DNA from: Nitrospirota bacterium
Lineage (GTDB): Bacteria; Nitrospirota; Thermodesulfovibrionia; Thermodesulfovibrionales; UBA6898
NCBI GenBank assembly: GCA_016214855.1
Contig: JACRMT010000005.1
Location: forward strand, 1-64,000
Direction: 5' to 3'
DNA length: 64,000 nt
The notes under the pieces are model-generated. The model was not told the origin of the DNA and ran no database searches. It saw only the letters and a list, made by a program, of their open reading frames with translations. A program made the position numbers and the translations under genes. Positions 42,792 to 51,554 of this stretch are shown piece by piece. How positions within the stretch are numbered: the stretch's first letter is position 1; the number at the start of each line of letters is the position of its first letter.

Positions 42792-43778
42792 TTGAAGACT
42801 GTTTCCCTTATCATCGTCAATTACAATGGTCTGCATTTGCTGAAGGAATGTCTTGCGTCGCTCCGCCTTCAGACCTTCAGGGATTTTGAAATTATTGTTG
42901 TTGATAATGCATCCCGGGATGGGTCAGCAGAATATATTGCAGCGAACTTTCCGGAGGTAAAACTTGTTGTACTCCCCCGGAACATCGGTTTTGGCGGAGC
43001 CAACAATGAGGGACTGAAACAGGCGGAAGGGGAATTTATCGCACTGCTCAATAATGACGCTGAAGCAGACAGGGATTGGCTGAGAAAGCTTGCAGATGCG
43101 ATTGCAGGGAACCCGGCTGTCGGCATCTGTGCTTCTAAAATGCTCGTTTACGGGACGCAGATAATTGATAGCGCCGGTGATGGATTTGCAACGAACCTGA
43201 AGGGATTCAAGCGAGGGGAAGGTCTGTCTGCAGACCAATACTCTCAGGAAGAATTTGTCTTTGGAGCGTGTGCCGGGGCCGCCCTGTACCGGAAAAAGAT
43301 GCTGGATGAAATCGGTTTTTTCGACGAGAGTTTCTTTCTGCTCCATGAAGATACTGACCTGAACCTGCGCGCCCAGCTTGCGGGATGGAAGGTCCTCTAT
43401 GTCCCTTCAGCGCTTGTGCATCATAAGGTCAGGTCATCAATCGGAACCATGAGTGATCTGGCAGTTTATTATACGCTCCGCAACAGTGAACTGGTCAGGC
43501 TCAAGAATGTTCCTGCTTGTCTGTTTTTCAGATGTTCCCCTGCCTGCATTATTGGAATGATTGCAGATTTTTTATTTTTTGCGGTAAGATATCGCAAAGT
43601 AAAGCTCTATATGCAGGCGAAGTCTGACGTTCTGAAAAACCTGCGTCTTATCGGTGGTTCGAGAAAAAAAATAATGCAATTAAAAAAAGCAGATATATCC
43701 TATTTGCATCGCATGATGACACCGGTCTGGAGCAAAGAGTTCTTTCGTCAAAAAGCCGGAAAGCTTTTTGGGCGGTAA
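42792..43778 (+). CDS. GT2 glycosyltransferase (rhamnosyltransferase-like)
   Basis: The 328-residue protein has SLIIVNYNGLHLLKECLASL, EIIVVDNASRDGSAEYI, ALLNNDAEADRDWL (metal site) and FFDESFFLLHEDTDLNLRAQLAGW, the pattern of GT2 enzymes resembling rhamnosyltransferases. A TTG start is used; an ATG of similar quality is not present nearby. It closes the plus-strand glycan string before gspD. Confidence 0.87.
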   Translation: MKTVSLIIVNYNGLHLLKECLASLRLQTFRDFEIIVVDNASRDGSAEYIAANFPEVKLVVLPRNIGFGGANNEGLKQAEGEFIALLNNDAEADRDWLRKLADAIAGNPAVGICASKMLVYGTQIIDSAGDGFATNLKGFKRGEGLSADQYSQEEFVFGACAGAALYRKKMLDEIGFFDESFFLLHEDTDLNLRAQLAGWKVLYVPSALVHHKVRSSIGTMSDLAVYYTLRNSELVRLKNVPACLFFRCSPACIIGMIADFLFFAVRYRKVKLYMQAKSDVLKNLRLIGGSRKKIMQLKKADISYLHRMMTPVWSKEFFRQKAGKLFGR

Positions 43779-43862
43779 TGTGATGGAGAGCAGCAGGCCA
43801 TTGCCTGCCTGTCAGGAATCTTTAGTCGTGCCTACAGGCATTATGTTTGAACGAGGTGTTTT

Positions 43863-45812
43863 ATGTATAAAAAATTGAGCACGAGTTTGTTTGCTGTAAT
43901 TGCCGTCCTGGCGTTGTTTAATGTCAGTTTATCGATTGCCGCCGGGATTGAGTTAACTCCCGGACCAGGGGCGTTGGGCAGTGGACAACAGATGACCGTC
44001 CCCAAATCTCCGTCGGAGCCTCAACAAACATTGACTGCACCTTCAAAGGTCACAGTCGCTGAAGCCGCCGTTATACAGGGCAATGTCAGTTTTAACTTTG
44101 ATGACGCGGATATTTTTGAGGTTGCAAAGACAGTTTTTGGTGATGTGCTCAGGGTGAACTATATTATAGATTCCAGAGTTACGGGAAGAGTCAACTTCAG
44201 GACCGTTACTCCAATAGCGAAGAGTGATGTGCTGTCTGTAATGGAAGTTATTTTCAGGTTGAGCGGTATAGGATTCCTTGTTGAAGAGGGACTTTATCGG
44301 ATTGTCCCCATAAATGAAGTCTCCAGGGAGCTTGTCTTCAGCCAGGTCGGCAAAGAGCCTGGCAATGTGGCAATGGAGCTTTTTACCTTTAAGAACCTGA
44401 ACCTGAAGGATTCCATGAAGGATATAGAGAATGCCTTAGGTTTATCGGTTAAAGGAGGTAAGATCAGGGTCCTTCCGATATACAGGCTGAATGCCCTTCT
44501 CGTTGTGGCTTCTACAAAGGAGCAGCTTGATTATGTCAGGAAATGGGTGACCACGTTCGATCAGATCTTCAACGGCGCAAAACCCAAGGTATATGTTTAC
44601 CCTGTTCAAAACAGCAAGGCCGCTAATGTCGCAACCTTGCTTCAGGAAATATTTCTCGGGGTCAAGGCACCGGGGCAGACCTCATCGAGTTCAAAAAACG
44701 TGCAACAGGCATCCAGGTCTTCATCGGAGCCGGCAAAGCCGCAGACCTCAGCGGGCGGGAATGTACAGTCTCCAGCTCAGTCGCCCCCTGCTCTTTCGAT
44801 GACGCCATCGGGCGGGGAATCGCTTGTCTCCGAGGTTACCAGAATATTTCCTGATGAGATTGCGAATTCAATAATTATATTGGCAACGCCTGAGGACTAT
44901 GAACTGATTTCCGAGACCATCATGAAAATCGATGTTGTGCCCCGGCAGGTGATGATAGAGGCGCTGGTTGCAGAGATCAAACTGACGGACGACATGACGT
45001 TTGGCCTGGCATGGTCCTTAAAGACCGACCTTAAAATAAATCGGGACATCAATCTCGACGGTAACCTGGGGTTTAATTCGTCTAAATTATCAAAACTGGA
45101 TGTCTCAAGCCTTGCAGGCTTTGCTTTTGCGGGAGTGGATTCCGCAGGTGTTGTACGGACGCTGCTTGAAAGTCTTGCCTCAGACGCAAAGGTCAAGGTT
45201 CTTGCCTCGCCCCATATTCTTGTGTCGGATAACCGCGAGGCAAAGATACAGGTCGGCGACCAGGTCCCGATCGCAACGTCACAAACAAATGTTGCAGGGA
45301 CGACTGATATACAGACGACCATACAGTATAAAGACACGGGAATAATATTGAAGGTGAAGCCTCAGATCAACGAAGGTGGGCTGGTGGCGCTTGACGTATC
45401 TCAGGAGGTCTCAAATTTTTCGACACAGAAGATACTGGGAAGTGACCAGGTGGTGATAAGCAAGAGAGAGGCTGCCACGAATCTTGTCATACAGGATGGA
45501 CAGACAATAGTGATTGGAGGACTCATAAGGGAGGATAGTTCTAAATCAAGAGACGGGATACCCTTTCTCAGCAAAATTCCTCTGCTGGGGTATCTTTTCG
45601 GCAGTACCTCAGACAAATATACAAGTACCGAGCTTGTTATTCTGATTACCCCTCGTGTTATCAGGAACCAGGCGGAGGCAGCGCGGGTTTCCTCAGATTA
45701 TATGCGGAAGGCGAAAAAGACCAGGCAAGAAATAGATCGGTTTAGATCGACGAACGAGAGTGACGGGGAAAACAGTGCAATCGAAAAGCAGGACGCTCCG
45801 GATGTCCGCTGA
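43863..45812 (+). CDS. gspD: type II secretion outer-membrane secretin
   Basis: The 649-residue protein has a signal peptide (about 1-27), N-domains (GNVSFNFDDADIFEVAKTVF, FRLSGIGFLVEEGLYRIV), a Ser/Gln/Pro-rich linker (about 265-320) and the secretin core (DNREAKIQVGDQVPI, VISKREAATNLVIQDGQTIVIGGLI, GYLFGSTSDKYTSTELVILITPRVI). It forms the outer-membrane channel for folded substrates. It stands on the plus strand about 10 kb from the other gsp genes, which lie on the minus strand, so the system is split. Confidence 0.92.
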   Translation: MYKKLSTSLFAVIAVLALFNVSLSIAAGIELTPGPGALGSGQQMTVPKSPSEPQQTLTAPSKVTVAEAAVIQGNVSFNFDDADIFEVAKTVFGDVLRVNYIIDSRVTGRVNFRTVTPIAKSDVLSVMEVIFRLSGIGFLVEEGLYRIVPINEVSRELVFSQVGKEPGNVAMELFTFKNLNLKDSMKDIENALGLSVKGGKIRVLPIYRLNALLVVASTKEQLDYVRKWVTTFDQIFNGAKPKVYVYPVQNSKAANVATLLQEIFLGVKAPGQTSSSSKNVQQASRSSSEPAKPQTSAGGNVQSPAQSPPALSMTPSGGESLVSEVTRIFPDEIANSIIILATPEDYELISETIMKIDVVPRQVMIEALVAEIKLTDDMTFGLAWSLKTDLKINRDINLDGNLGFNSSKLSKLDVSSLAGFAFAGVDSAGVVRTLLESLASDAKVKVLASPHILVSDNREAKIQVGDQVPIATSQTNVAGTTDIQTTIQYKDTGIILKVKPQINEGGLVALDVSQEVSNFSTQKILGSDQVVISKREAATNLVIQDGQTIVIGGLIREDSSKSRDGIPFLSKIPLLGYLFGSTSDKYTSTELVILITPRVIRNQAEAARVSSDYMRKAKKTRQEIDRFRSTNESDGENSAIEKQDAPDVR

Positions 45813-45933
45813 AGCAGGCGCTACGTTTAAGTATTGCAGAAAAAACACAGGTTAAGATTAATAAGATACACAGGAGCATATGTCCCGGACAATATTATCT
45901 TCTAAAATCACAATGTTTAACAAAGAAAAAGTG

Positions 45934-45949
45934 CGGCATGGTTATTGCA
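45934..45949 (+). promoter_or_regulatory. sigma54-type (-24/-12) promoter
   Basis: CGGCATGGTTATTGCA matches the -24/-12 consensus TGGCACGNNNNTTGCA at all but two fixed positions, including GG and GC at correct spacing. It points to the secreted protein gene 350 bases downstream. Confidence 0.5.
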
Positions 45950-46004
45950 AGTTGGATGATTTACATGTTACTAAGAATGACAGCAGAAGGGGTTGTAATT
46001 GCGC

Positions 46005-46033
46005 TTGACAAAGAGAGATCCTTTCATTAGAAT
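46005..46033 (+). promoter_or_regulatory. sigma70-type promoter
   Basis: TTGACA (46005-46010), 17 bases, TAGAAT (46028-46033), close to consensus. It implies a leader of about 260 bases before the secreted protein. Confidence 0.65.
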
Positions 46034-46301
46034 ACAGGCTAATTATGCATCATTGGCAAAAATGTCATTGAATCTTTTGGAAATTCTTTCTATGCGGGAG
46101 GTGAGCGAAAAACGGGTAGGATGCTTTTTGCAGGGGCCGAAATGAAAAGAAGTCAGATACTACTTTATTAAGGGGGGTGATACATCAGAGGAGAGCAGGC
46201 GCTGGAAAGTTATTCTGTTTCAGACGGCCGAGGAATTTAGGCATAATATTCTTAGTGTTAGACTAAGAGAAATCGAAATTAAACTTAGGAGGTTTTTATC
46301 A

Positions 46302-47417
46302 ATGAAGAAAGTATTTGTATTAATGGTTTTAGTCCTGGTGATGCTTTTCGGCGTCAACCAGAAAGCAGATGCCGCTTCTAACATGCTTGAGGCCGTGAAG
46401 GTTGGCGGCGGTTGGGTGAGCGTCGTGTCCTACATCAATACCCACACCCCACCTGCCGGCGGCTCGGTATTCATTCATGCAACTCATCAGTCAAAGAACC
46501 CAAATAACCTTACTGATGCTTGCTTGCACTTGGATGGACGTAGCGCTACAACGGTTAATGACCTCACCACCACCGTGCTTTCATTAACTGGCGGCGGCGT
46601 TGGATCCGTATTCCCTGTAGCGGATACTGTCGGCAGTGCTCTTATCAACCCGTCGACCATGCCTGCACCAGGAATTGCTGAGGGCTTTTTGATCCTTGAG
46701 AACTACAACAGCGCTGGCGTATTGGGTGCTGATGGTACTCTCACATCTGAGGCTATAGTCTTCAACCTTGCATCTGGCTTCCTGTATGGCCAGAGAGCAT
46801 TAACCGTGAGCCACGCTGTTGCTTCTCCGGGTGGAACCACGACTATTGATGCTCCTGGCTGCGGCGTATGTAACTACCTGCCTGGAACACCAGCAGGTTA
46901 TGTATATGCTGTTGCTGACAACGGTACTGCTGGAACCTTGACCAGATTTGCGTTCCTGCCGCCGGCGACTGCTACAACCGGCGCATACGTAATCGCAATC
47001 AACAGGCCTGGCACTGCCGAGGCTGCTGACTCTGCAACCACCACGAACCTCGTTGCAGCTGGCTTTAATGCCAGGATCGGTCTTGAAGCTAGAATGGATT
47101 TTACTCAGAGCTATGCGCTTGGCGTATATGACAGACTTGAGAACTTTAGAAGTCTGACACAGGTTAACGATATTGTCTGCCTTGCCCAGCTCTCACCTGC
47201 ACAGCTGACAGGCTCTGTCGTGCCTACCTTCATCGATAACGGTGGATGGATGAACCTCGCACCAAGATGCAGAGAGAATGACGGCGCAATTCAGCTCTGT
47301 GACGTTGATGGTGCAGGTACCGAGCTTGGTGATGCAGCTATCATTTACAAGGTGGAGACCGCAGCCGGTTACGGTATGGCCATAACACCTGCACATCAGC
47401 AGTGGTTTGTAAAGTAA
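46302..47417 (+). CDS. abundant secreted protein, unknown function
   Basis: The 371-residue protein has a clear signal peptide (MKKVFVLMVLVLVMLFG, cleavage near ADA-AS, 24/25). The mature part is Gly/Ala/Thr/Val-rich and probably beta-structured, with scattered Cys (DACLHLDG, GCGVCNYL, IVCLAQL, PRCREND, QLCDVDG) that could pair in the periplasm or outside. TTAGGAGG precedes the ATG; strong promoters and a strong terminator suggest high expression. It sits next to gspD, so it could be a type II substrate or surface-layer component. I do not recognise the family. Confidence 0.75.
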   Translation: MKKVFVLMVLVLVMLFGVNQKADAASNMLEAVKVGGGWVSVVSYINTHTPPAGGSVFIHATHQSKNPNNLTDACLHLDGRSATTVNDLTTTVLSLTGGGVGSVFPVADTVGSALINPSTMPAPGIAEGFLILENYNSAGVLGADGTLTSEAIVFNLASGFLYGQRALTVSHAVASPGGTTTIDAPGCGVCNYLPGTPAGYVYAVADNGTAGTLTRFAFLPPATATTGAYVIAINRPGTAEAADSATTTNLVAAGFNARIGLEARMDFTQSYALGVYDRLENFRSLTQVNDIVCLAQLSPAQLTGSVVPTFIDNGGWMNLAPRCRENDGAIQLCDVDGAGTELGDAAIIYKVETAAGYGMAITPAHQQWFVK

Positions 47418-47449
47418 CATAGCACTCTGTAGGCTTTTCTTTAAGCCTG

Positions 47450-47485
47450 TTACCCCTCCCCATATCGGGGAGGGGTAATTTATTT
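47450..47485 (+). terminator. rho-independent terminator
   Basis: TTACCCCTCCCC (47450-47461) and GGGGAGGGGTAA (47467-47478) form a perfect 12 bp stem with a 5-base loop, followed by TTTATTT. It ends the secreted protein transcript. Confidence 0.85.
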
Positions 47486-47680
47486 AAGAAGGCAGTCAAG
47501 TAACTCAGCCCGCCATAGTTCTGAAATTATCGAAGTCAATTCAGGCTATATTATGTAGTAAAAATTGAGCAACTCAGTGCGTAATATTAGAAACGCTTCC
47601 CTATCTATGTATCGTTTGAGCAAAGGTGAATTTGACCTATTACGCGATTATATTTACTTATAATAGAAGGAGACCTCTTC

Positions 47681-49528
47681 ATGTTGAAAAAGCTGTTTTT
47701 AGCTGTTGTGTTCCTTTCCCTTGTTGCATCCTGCGTTAAAAAACCATCCATATCGGCCTTAGACATGCCCTCATCAGATACATCTTCATTAGATGCGCCT
47801 TCAGTGGTGCATTCTGACTTTAGTCCCGAGAAATATATGCTTGTAAAAGAGCTGAGTGCAAAAGGTAAGGCGGTTTTTTTCTATCAGGACCAGGATGGTT
47901 ATATGCATTATCACAACGGCAAGAAAGACAGAATTATAAACAGGGAGATCATGGACAAGTACAAGAAGATGGGCGCTGTTCCCATGGGCATGTCATACGG
48001 CTATGACGGGAAGTACGTCTACTTTTCCCAACCATTGAGGTGGGGACCCAAGAAGCTCATCTTCATCAAACTTGAGCAGGACGGAAGCGTGGTCTATACA
48101 AAGGAATTGTCTGCACTGGAGCAGGTGTTAAGACCTGCATCCATGGCCTTTGACGGGAAGGGGGGCGTCCTCTTGTCGTGGCTTGACGAGACCCCTCCCC
48201 TTATGAATGCAGTCTACAAGCTTATTAAGGAGGACAACTTTTCGGAGCAGGAGGCGCTTATATCCTACCAGGATAAGGCAGTACTTTTTGCCCAGTCCGT
48301 CCATACAGATAAAGGCTTAGCCGTGGTTTATTCGACGACGAGTACAGCGGGATATACAACAGGAAGCACAATGGGAAACACAGTCGGAAGTACAGCGGGC
48401 ATCACAATGGGAAGTGCAACGGAAAAATCAGAGCGAAGAGGGGAGATAAGGGTAAGATTTCTCTCGGACGGCTCTGAAAAATTGCTTTACTCCGGCAAGT
48501 TGTATGACGCAGACCTGATAGAAGGCAAGGGCGTCTTTCTTTTAAGACCTTACGAACAGTCATTGAACATAAAGCTTATTACCTTCAACACCGCCTTTGA
48601 CAGGATAAAGGAACACACGATAGAAAAGCCGAAGGAGCTTGGAGAGGCGTTCTCCCTCTTCAGCAACGGAGGCTTTTCCGGAGGAGAGCCCTTTGTTCTT
48701 GGCGCTGGCTCGCCGCCACTGAGCGTGGAAGTTGAAGGTCGTTCCCTTCCTCAGAAGCCGAATCTCTTCTATTCATACGCAGGCAAAAACTTTGAGAGGT
48801 TCGGGGGACAAATGCCATTCATGTTCTCAAGCGAGCTCCCCTCTTTTGACAGCTCAGAAAAATATACGGTTGTCGCCTACATGGACAGGAGAATAGTAAC
48901 TCCCACTGTCATGGTGGCGGTATTTAGCAGCGGAGGAATGCTCGTAAAGAAGGATGTTATCATAGAGAAGCCGGGGGTCAGCACGGGCAGTCCGAGAGTG
49001 GCCCATCTTGGAGGAGACGTTTTCAGGGTCTTTTACCCTGTTGAGGATAAAGGAGAGAAAGTTTGGATATACAGAGCAAAGGATATAAAGGCTGACAGCA
49101 TCGAGAGCCTCTACGAACTTCCTTCCGGAAAGGACAAGATGAGGCTGCTGACAGAGTCGGTCGAGACCTTCTCGAATTGCAGGAAGAATAATGATTACGG
49201 GTGCGTTTATGATTTGCTTGACCCTGCTTACAGATCCCAAAAATCGAAGGCCATACACGCGGAGATGATGAAGAGTATTGGCGCAACTATCATGGACTTC
49301 AAGTTCGAAAACTGCAAGATACTTGCGGACTCAGTTTTTGCCGCATGCGATGGCTACATTAAAGCGAAGCTGCCCGAAGAGATGAGGGGTGATAAGTTTA
49401 CAAATCGCCTAAGGGAAAACGAGAGGATTGTAGAGCAGGAGATAAAAGGAGACCTATGGGTCTTCATAGATGGAACGTGGTACTACGTGCTCAATATGCC
49501 CATGCTCGGGTATGCCCTTCAGTGGTAA
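47681..49528 (+). CDS. large lipoprotein, unknown function
   Basis: A 615-residue lipoprotein (LSLVASC, Cys18) with a Ser/Asp-rich linker. The body shows repeating beta-like strands with YDGKYVYF, FDGKGGVLLSWLD and similar, perhaps propeller-like. A low-complexity GST-repeat stretch (about 218-247) is encoded by degenerate 15-base repeats. The last ~125 residues (CRKNNDYGCVYDLLDPAYR ... LWVFIDGTWYYV) resemble an NTF2-like fold. GAAGGAG precedes the ATG. No specific function is inferred; it may assist secretion with its neighbours. Confidence 0.7.
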   Translation: MLKKLFLAVVFLSLVASCVKKPSISALDMPSSDTSSLDAPSVVHSDFSPEKYMLVKELSAKGKAVFFYQDQDGYMHYHNGKKDRIINREIMDKYKKMGAVPMGMSYGYDGKYVYFSQPLRWGPKKLIFIKLEQDGSVVYTKELSALEQVLRPASMAFDGKGGVLLSWLDETPPLMNAVYKLIKEDNFSEQEALISYQDKAVLFAQSVHTDKGLAVVYSTTSTAGYTTGSTMGNTVGSTAGITMGSATEKSERRGEIRVRFLSDGSEKLLYSGKLYDADLIEGKGVFLLRPYEQSLNIKLITFNTAFDRIKEHTIEKPKELGEAFSLFSNGGFSGGEPFVLGAGSPPLSVEVEGRSLPQKPNLFYSYAGKNFERFGGQMPFMFSSELPSFDSSEKYTVVAYMDRRIVTPTVMVAVFSSGGMLVKKDVIIEKPGVSTGSPRVAHLGGDVFRVFYPVEDKGEKVWIYRAKDIKADSIESLYELPSGKDKMRLLTESVETFSNCRKNNDYGCVYDLLDPAYRSQKSKAIHAEMMKSIGATIMDFKFENCKILADSVFAACDGYIKAKLPEEMRGDKFTNRLRENERIVEQEIKGDLWVFIDGTWYYVLNMPMLGYALQW

Positions 49529-49605
49529 GCACCTGGCAGAATTCTTCGAGCCAGCGGGCTTCTCAGTAGTTTTTTTATGGCACTGAAGTAAGGAGTATGA
49601 CGAAG

Positions 49606-49627
49606 GGGACGGCCTCCCGGCCGTCCC
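49606..49627. terminator. convergent-gene hairpin
   Basis: GGGACGGCC-TCCC-GGCCGTCCC is a perfect 9 bp stem with a 4-base loop between the lipoprotein gene and the convergent GNAT gene. It could terminate either transcript; no clear uridine run is seen. Confidence 0.6.
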
Positions 49628-49681
49628 TGGATCTAACAGACCGAGCAGTCTCTCACCGCGCAAACTGTAATATCATCCGGA

Positions 49682-50629
49682 CTACAGAAAATCTGTGTCG
49701 CCCATGGTATAGAAAAACTGATCTTTTATCTCGTCTTTCTTAAGCCATGCCGGATGTGTTGTTCTGGGGATACAGGTACCAGATTTGCGCACAGTGAAAC
49801 CGAGTTGTTTGAGGCTTTTATTGAGGTATTCCGGATGCCAAAGCCGGAGGTTCCTGCATCCGGATACGACGGCATAATTTTCGGTTTTTTGAAATAATGC
49901 GGCAAGCTGCTGAAGCGGGCAGAGGAAATCAACAAGCAGAAGATCCTCTCCATCTTTTCTGAGGAGCACAAAACCAATCAGTTTTTGCTGCCAGCGCCTC
50001 CTTATACCCCATAGCTCATATGTAAAAAATGGATGCTCTTTATAGCGCCATTTCAGGTAGCTCCTGTTTCTGATAACGGCAAGGTTAAAGCGGTTCTTCA
50101 GGGAATCCCAGAGTGCGTCAATTCTTTCATCATCAAAATGCAGCGGAAATAATTTATAGAGAAAGCGCACAGGATTGTTGATGGGCTTCACTTCTTTGAC
50201 AGACTCCCAGACATCTTCGACTTTTTCATACACACCCAGTATTTCCGGCAGGCGCATGGCGCGCTCATTAGGAAAGCCATATCCGAGCATAAAGCCGTCC
50301 TGGGCGGAAGCATCAGGCAGCAGCTCGGCGATTTTTTTGAAGAGCTTGGTGCCGCGGTATGACGGATGCACCATGACGTCACCAATTGCCATGCCGAACA
50401 TTTCCCTGCTGTTGTGTACCATCTGTTGAGGCATGCCGCCGTAGTGGGCGATTACAGCCCCATGGACGTCTACGGCAACAGAGGCATATACGCGCGGCTT
50501 TCCGATGACATATTTCCACTGCCATTCAGCAAGAGACATCTCCCTGCCGAATATCTCCCTGAAAAGTTTGACGATACCATGCTCATCTCCCTTTTCATAA
50601 AGGCGTACTGTTAAAGACTCTCCCGGCAT
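49682..50629 (-). CDS. GNAT-family acyltransferase
   Basis: The 315-residue protein has an N-terminal GNAT fold: VRLYEKGDEHGIVKLFREIFG, then GDVMVHPSYRGTKLFKKIAELL containing the acyl-CoA-binding R/Q-x-x-G-x-G/A-like loop, then LGYGFPNERAMRL. A second half follows, as in GNAT proteins from polysaccharide clusters. It could acylate a sugar of the exported glycan. It is the last gene of the long minus-strand string that begins at gspE. Confidence 0.78.
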   Translation of the reverse strand: MPGESLTVRLYEKGDEHGIVKLFREIFGREMSLAEWQWKYVIGKPRVYASVAVDVHGAVIAHYGGMPQQMVHNSREMFGMAIGDVMVHPSYRGTKLFKKIAELLPDASAQDGFMLGYGFPNERAMRLPEILGVYEKVEDVWESVKEVKPINNPVRFLYKLFPLHFDDERIDALWDSLKNRFNLAVIRNRSYLKWRYKEHPFFTYELWGIRRRWQQKLIGFVLLRKDGEDLLLVDFLCPLQQLAALFQKTENYAVVSGCRNLRLWHPEYLNKSLKQLGFTVRKSGTCIPRTTHPAWLKKDEIKDQFFYTMGDTDFL

Positions 50630-50675
50630 GCAGATTCCTCACAGGGTAAAGATAACATAATCTCTCAGGCGCGTG

Positions 50676-51464
50676 TCAGGAGCCCTGAAATAGAAATACC
50701 TCGTATCCCAATATATTATTTTCAAACATTGCGGTGTGCGTCTTCCAGCCTTCAATCAAAGACTCTATTTCCTGTCTTGCATTGCCCCTGATCGGAGAAA
50801 ATTCGCTGATAAGGGAATCTTTATGATTAATAATATTCTTTAGCGCGATGTGCCTTGTCTTCATTACCTTAAGGGTAATATCTTTATTGAATCTAATACC
50901 AAAACCGTATTCATGGGCAATACTCTCAATCTCCTTTTTTTCATGGAAAGAATTACCAGCTGAATTTTCACGCCGGATTTCATCACATATCAAAATAAAG
51001 CCCCCTTTGTTCAAAAGCTCTTTACTGTGCGAAAAAAGAAATCTAATATCTTTTATATATTGAGCGGACTCCTGGAAAAGAATCAGGTCGAACAGTTCAG
51101 CGCTCTGGTAATCTTCGAATGAGGAGATTACGAGTTGAGACTTACATTCTCCGTATTTAACCTTTGCCATTTCCATGAGTTTCGTATCAGGAGAGATGCC
51201 GATTACACTATAACCTGCTGCTGCCAGGTCACAGGTTGTCCTGCCCAATCCGCAGCCGGAATCAAGAATCCTTTTCACCCCATCAGGTATTAAGGATTTC
51301 ATCAGGGAGGCCAAATTTTCCTGGGCATCTTTTAATTGACGTGTGTCGTCTTCCCAAAGCCCATAATGCATATAGTCTATCAGGCCCGTACGATCAATTA
51401 TGTAAGCATAATAACAGAAAGGAAATTCAAGAGTTTTTATGAGTTCCGTAAATTGATTATTCAT
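50676..51464 (-). CDS. class I SAM methyltransferase
   Basis: The 262-residue enzyme has the SAM loop VKRILDSGCGLGRTTCDLAA, VIGISPDTKLMEMA and ELFDLILFQESAQYI, followed by a short C-terminal domain. Such enzymes methylate sugars or capping groups in ABC-exported O-antigens; a Wzt with a carbohydrate-binding domain lies just upstream, and chain-terminating methylation is a common partner of such exporters. The acceptor is inference. Confidence 0.82.
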   Translation of the reverse strand: MNNQFTELIKTLEFPFCYYAYIIDRTGLIDYMHYGLWEDDTRQLKDAQENLASLMKSLIPDGVKRILDSGCGLGRTTCDLAAAGYSVIGISPDTKLMEMAKVKYGECKSQLVISSFEDYQSAELFDLILFQESAQYIKDIRFLFSHSKELLNKGGFILICDEIRRENSAGNSFHEKKEIESIAHEYGFGIRFNKDITLKVMKTRHIALKNIINHKDSLISEFSPIRGNARQEIESLIEGWKTHTAMFENNILGYEVFLFQGS

Positions 51465-51554
51465 CTGGAAATAACATTACAGCAAGTCAGGTTTTTAGTC
51501 AACGACTCTATAAAAGCCTTCTCCTGTCTCTGCCCGGGAAAAATCACATGCATC

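Larger units (their letters stand above)
45813..46301. other. long 5' region of the secreted protein gene
   Basis: These 489 bases hold a sigma54-like site, a sigma70 promoter, a doubtful 42-codon frame (45880-46008, AGGAG before its ATG, ending CNCA), and a small hairpin CTTAGT/ACTAAG (46251-46267). No known riboswitch class was recognised. Confidence 0.6.

Noticed and set aside
41532-42836. 434-codon minus-strand frame
   Set aside because: It is antisense to the GT4 gene and shows no motifs or ribosome-binding site.
45813-46301. Cyclic di-GMP (GEMM) or other known riboswitch in the long leader
   Set aside because: The conserved GEMM blocks (GGCAAA, GCAAAGCC) are absent and no other class fits.
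47659-47664. TATAAT before the lipoprotein gene as its promoter
   Set aside because: It would start transcription inside the ribosome-binding site, and the best -35 is 21 bases away.
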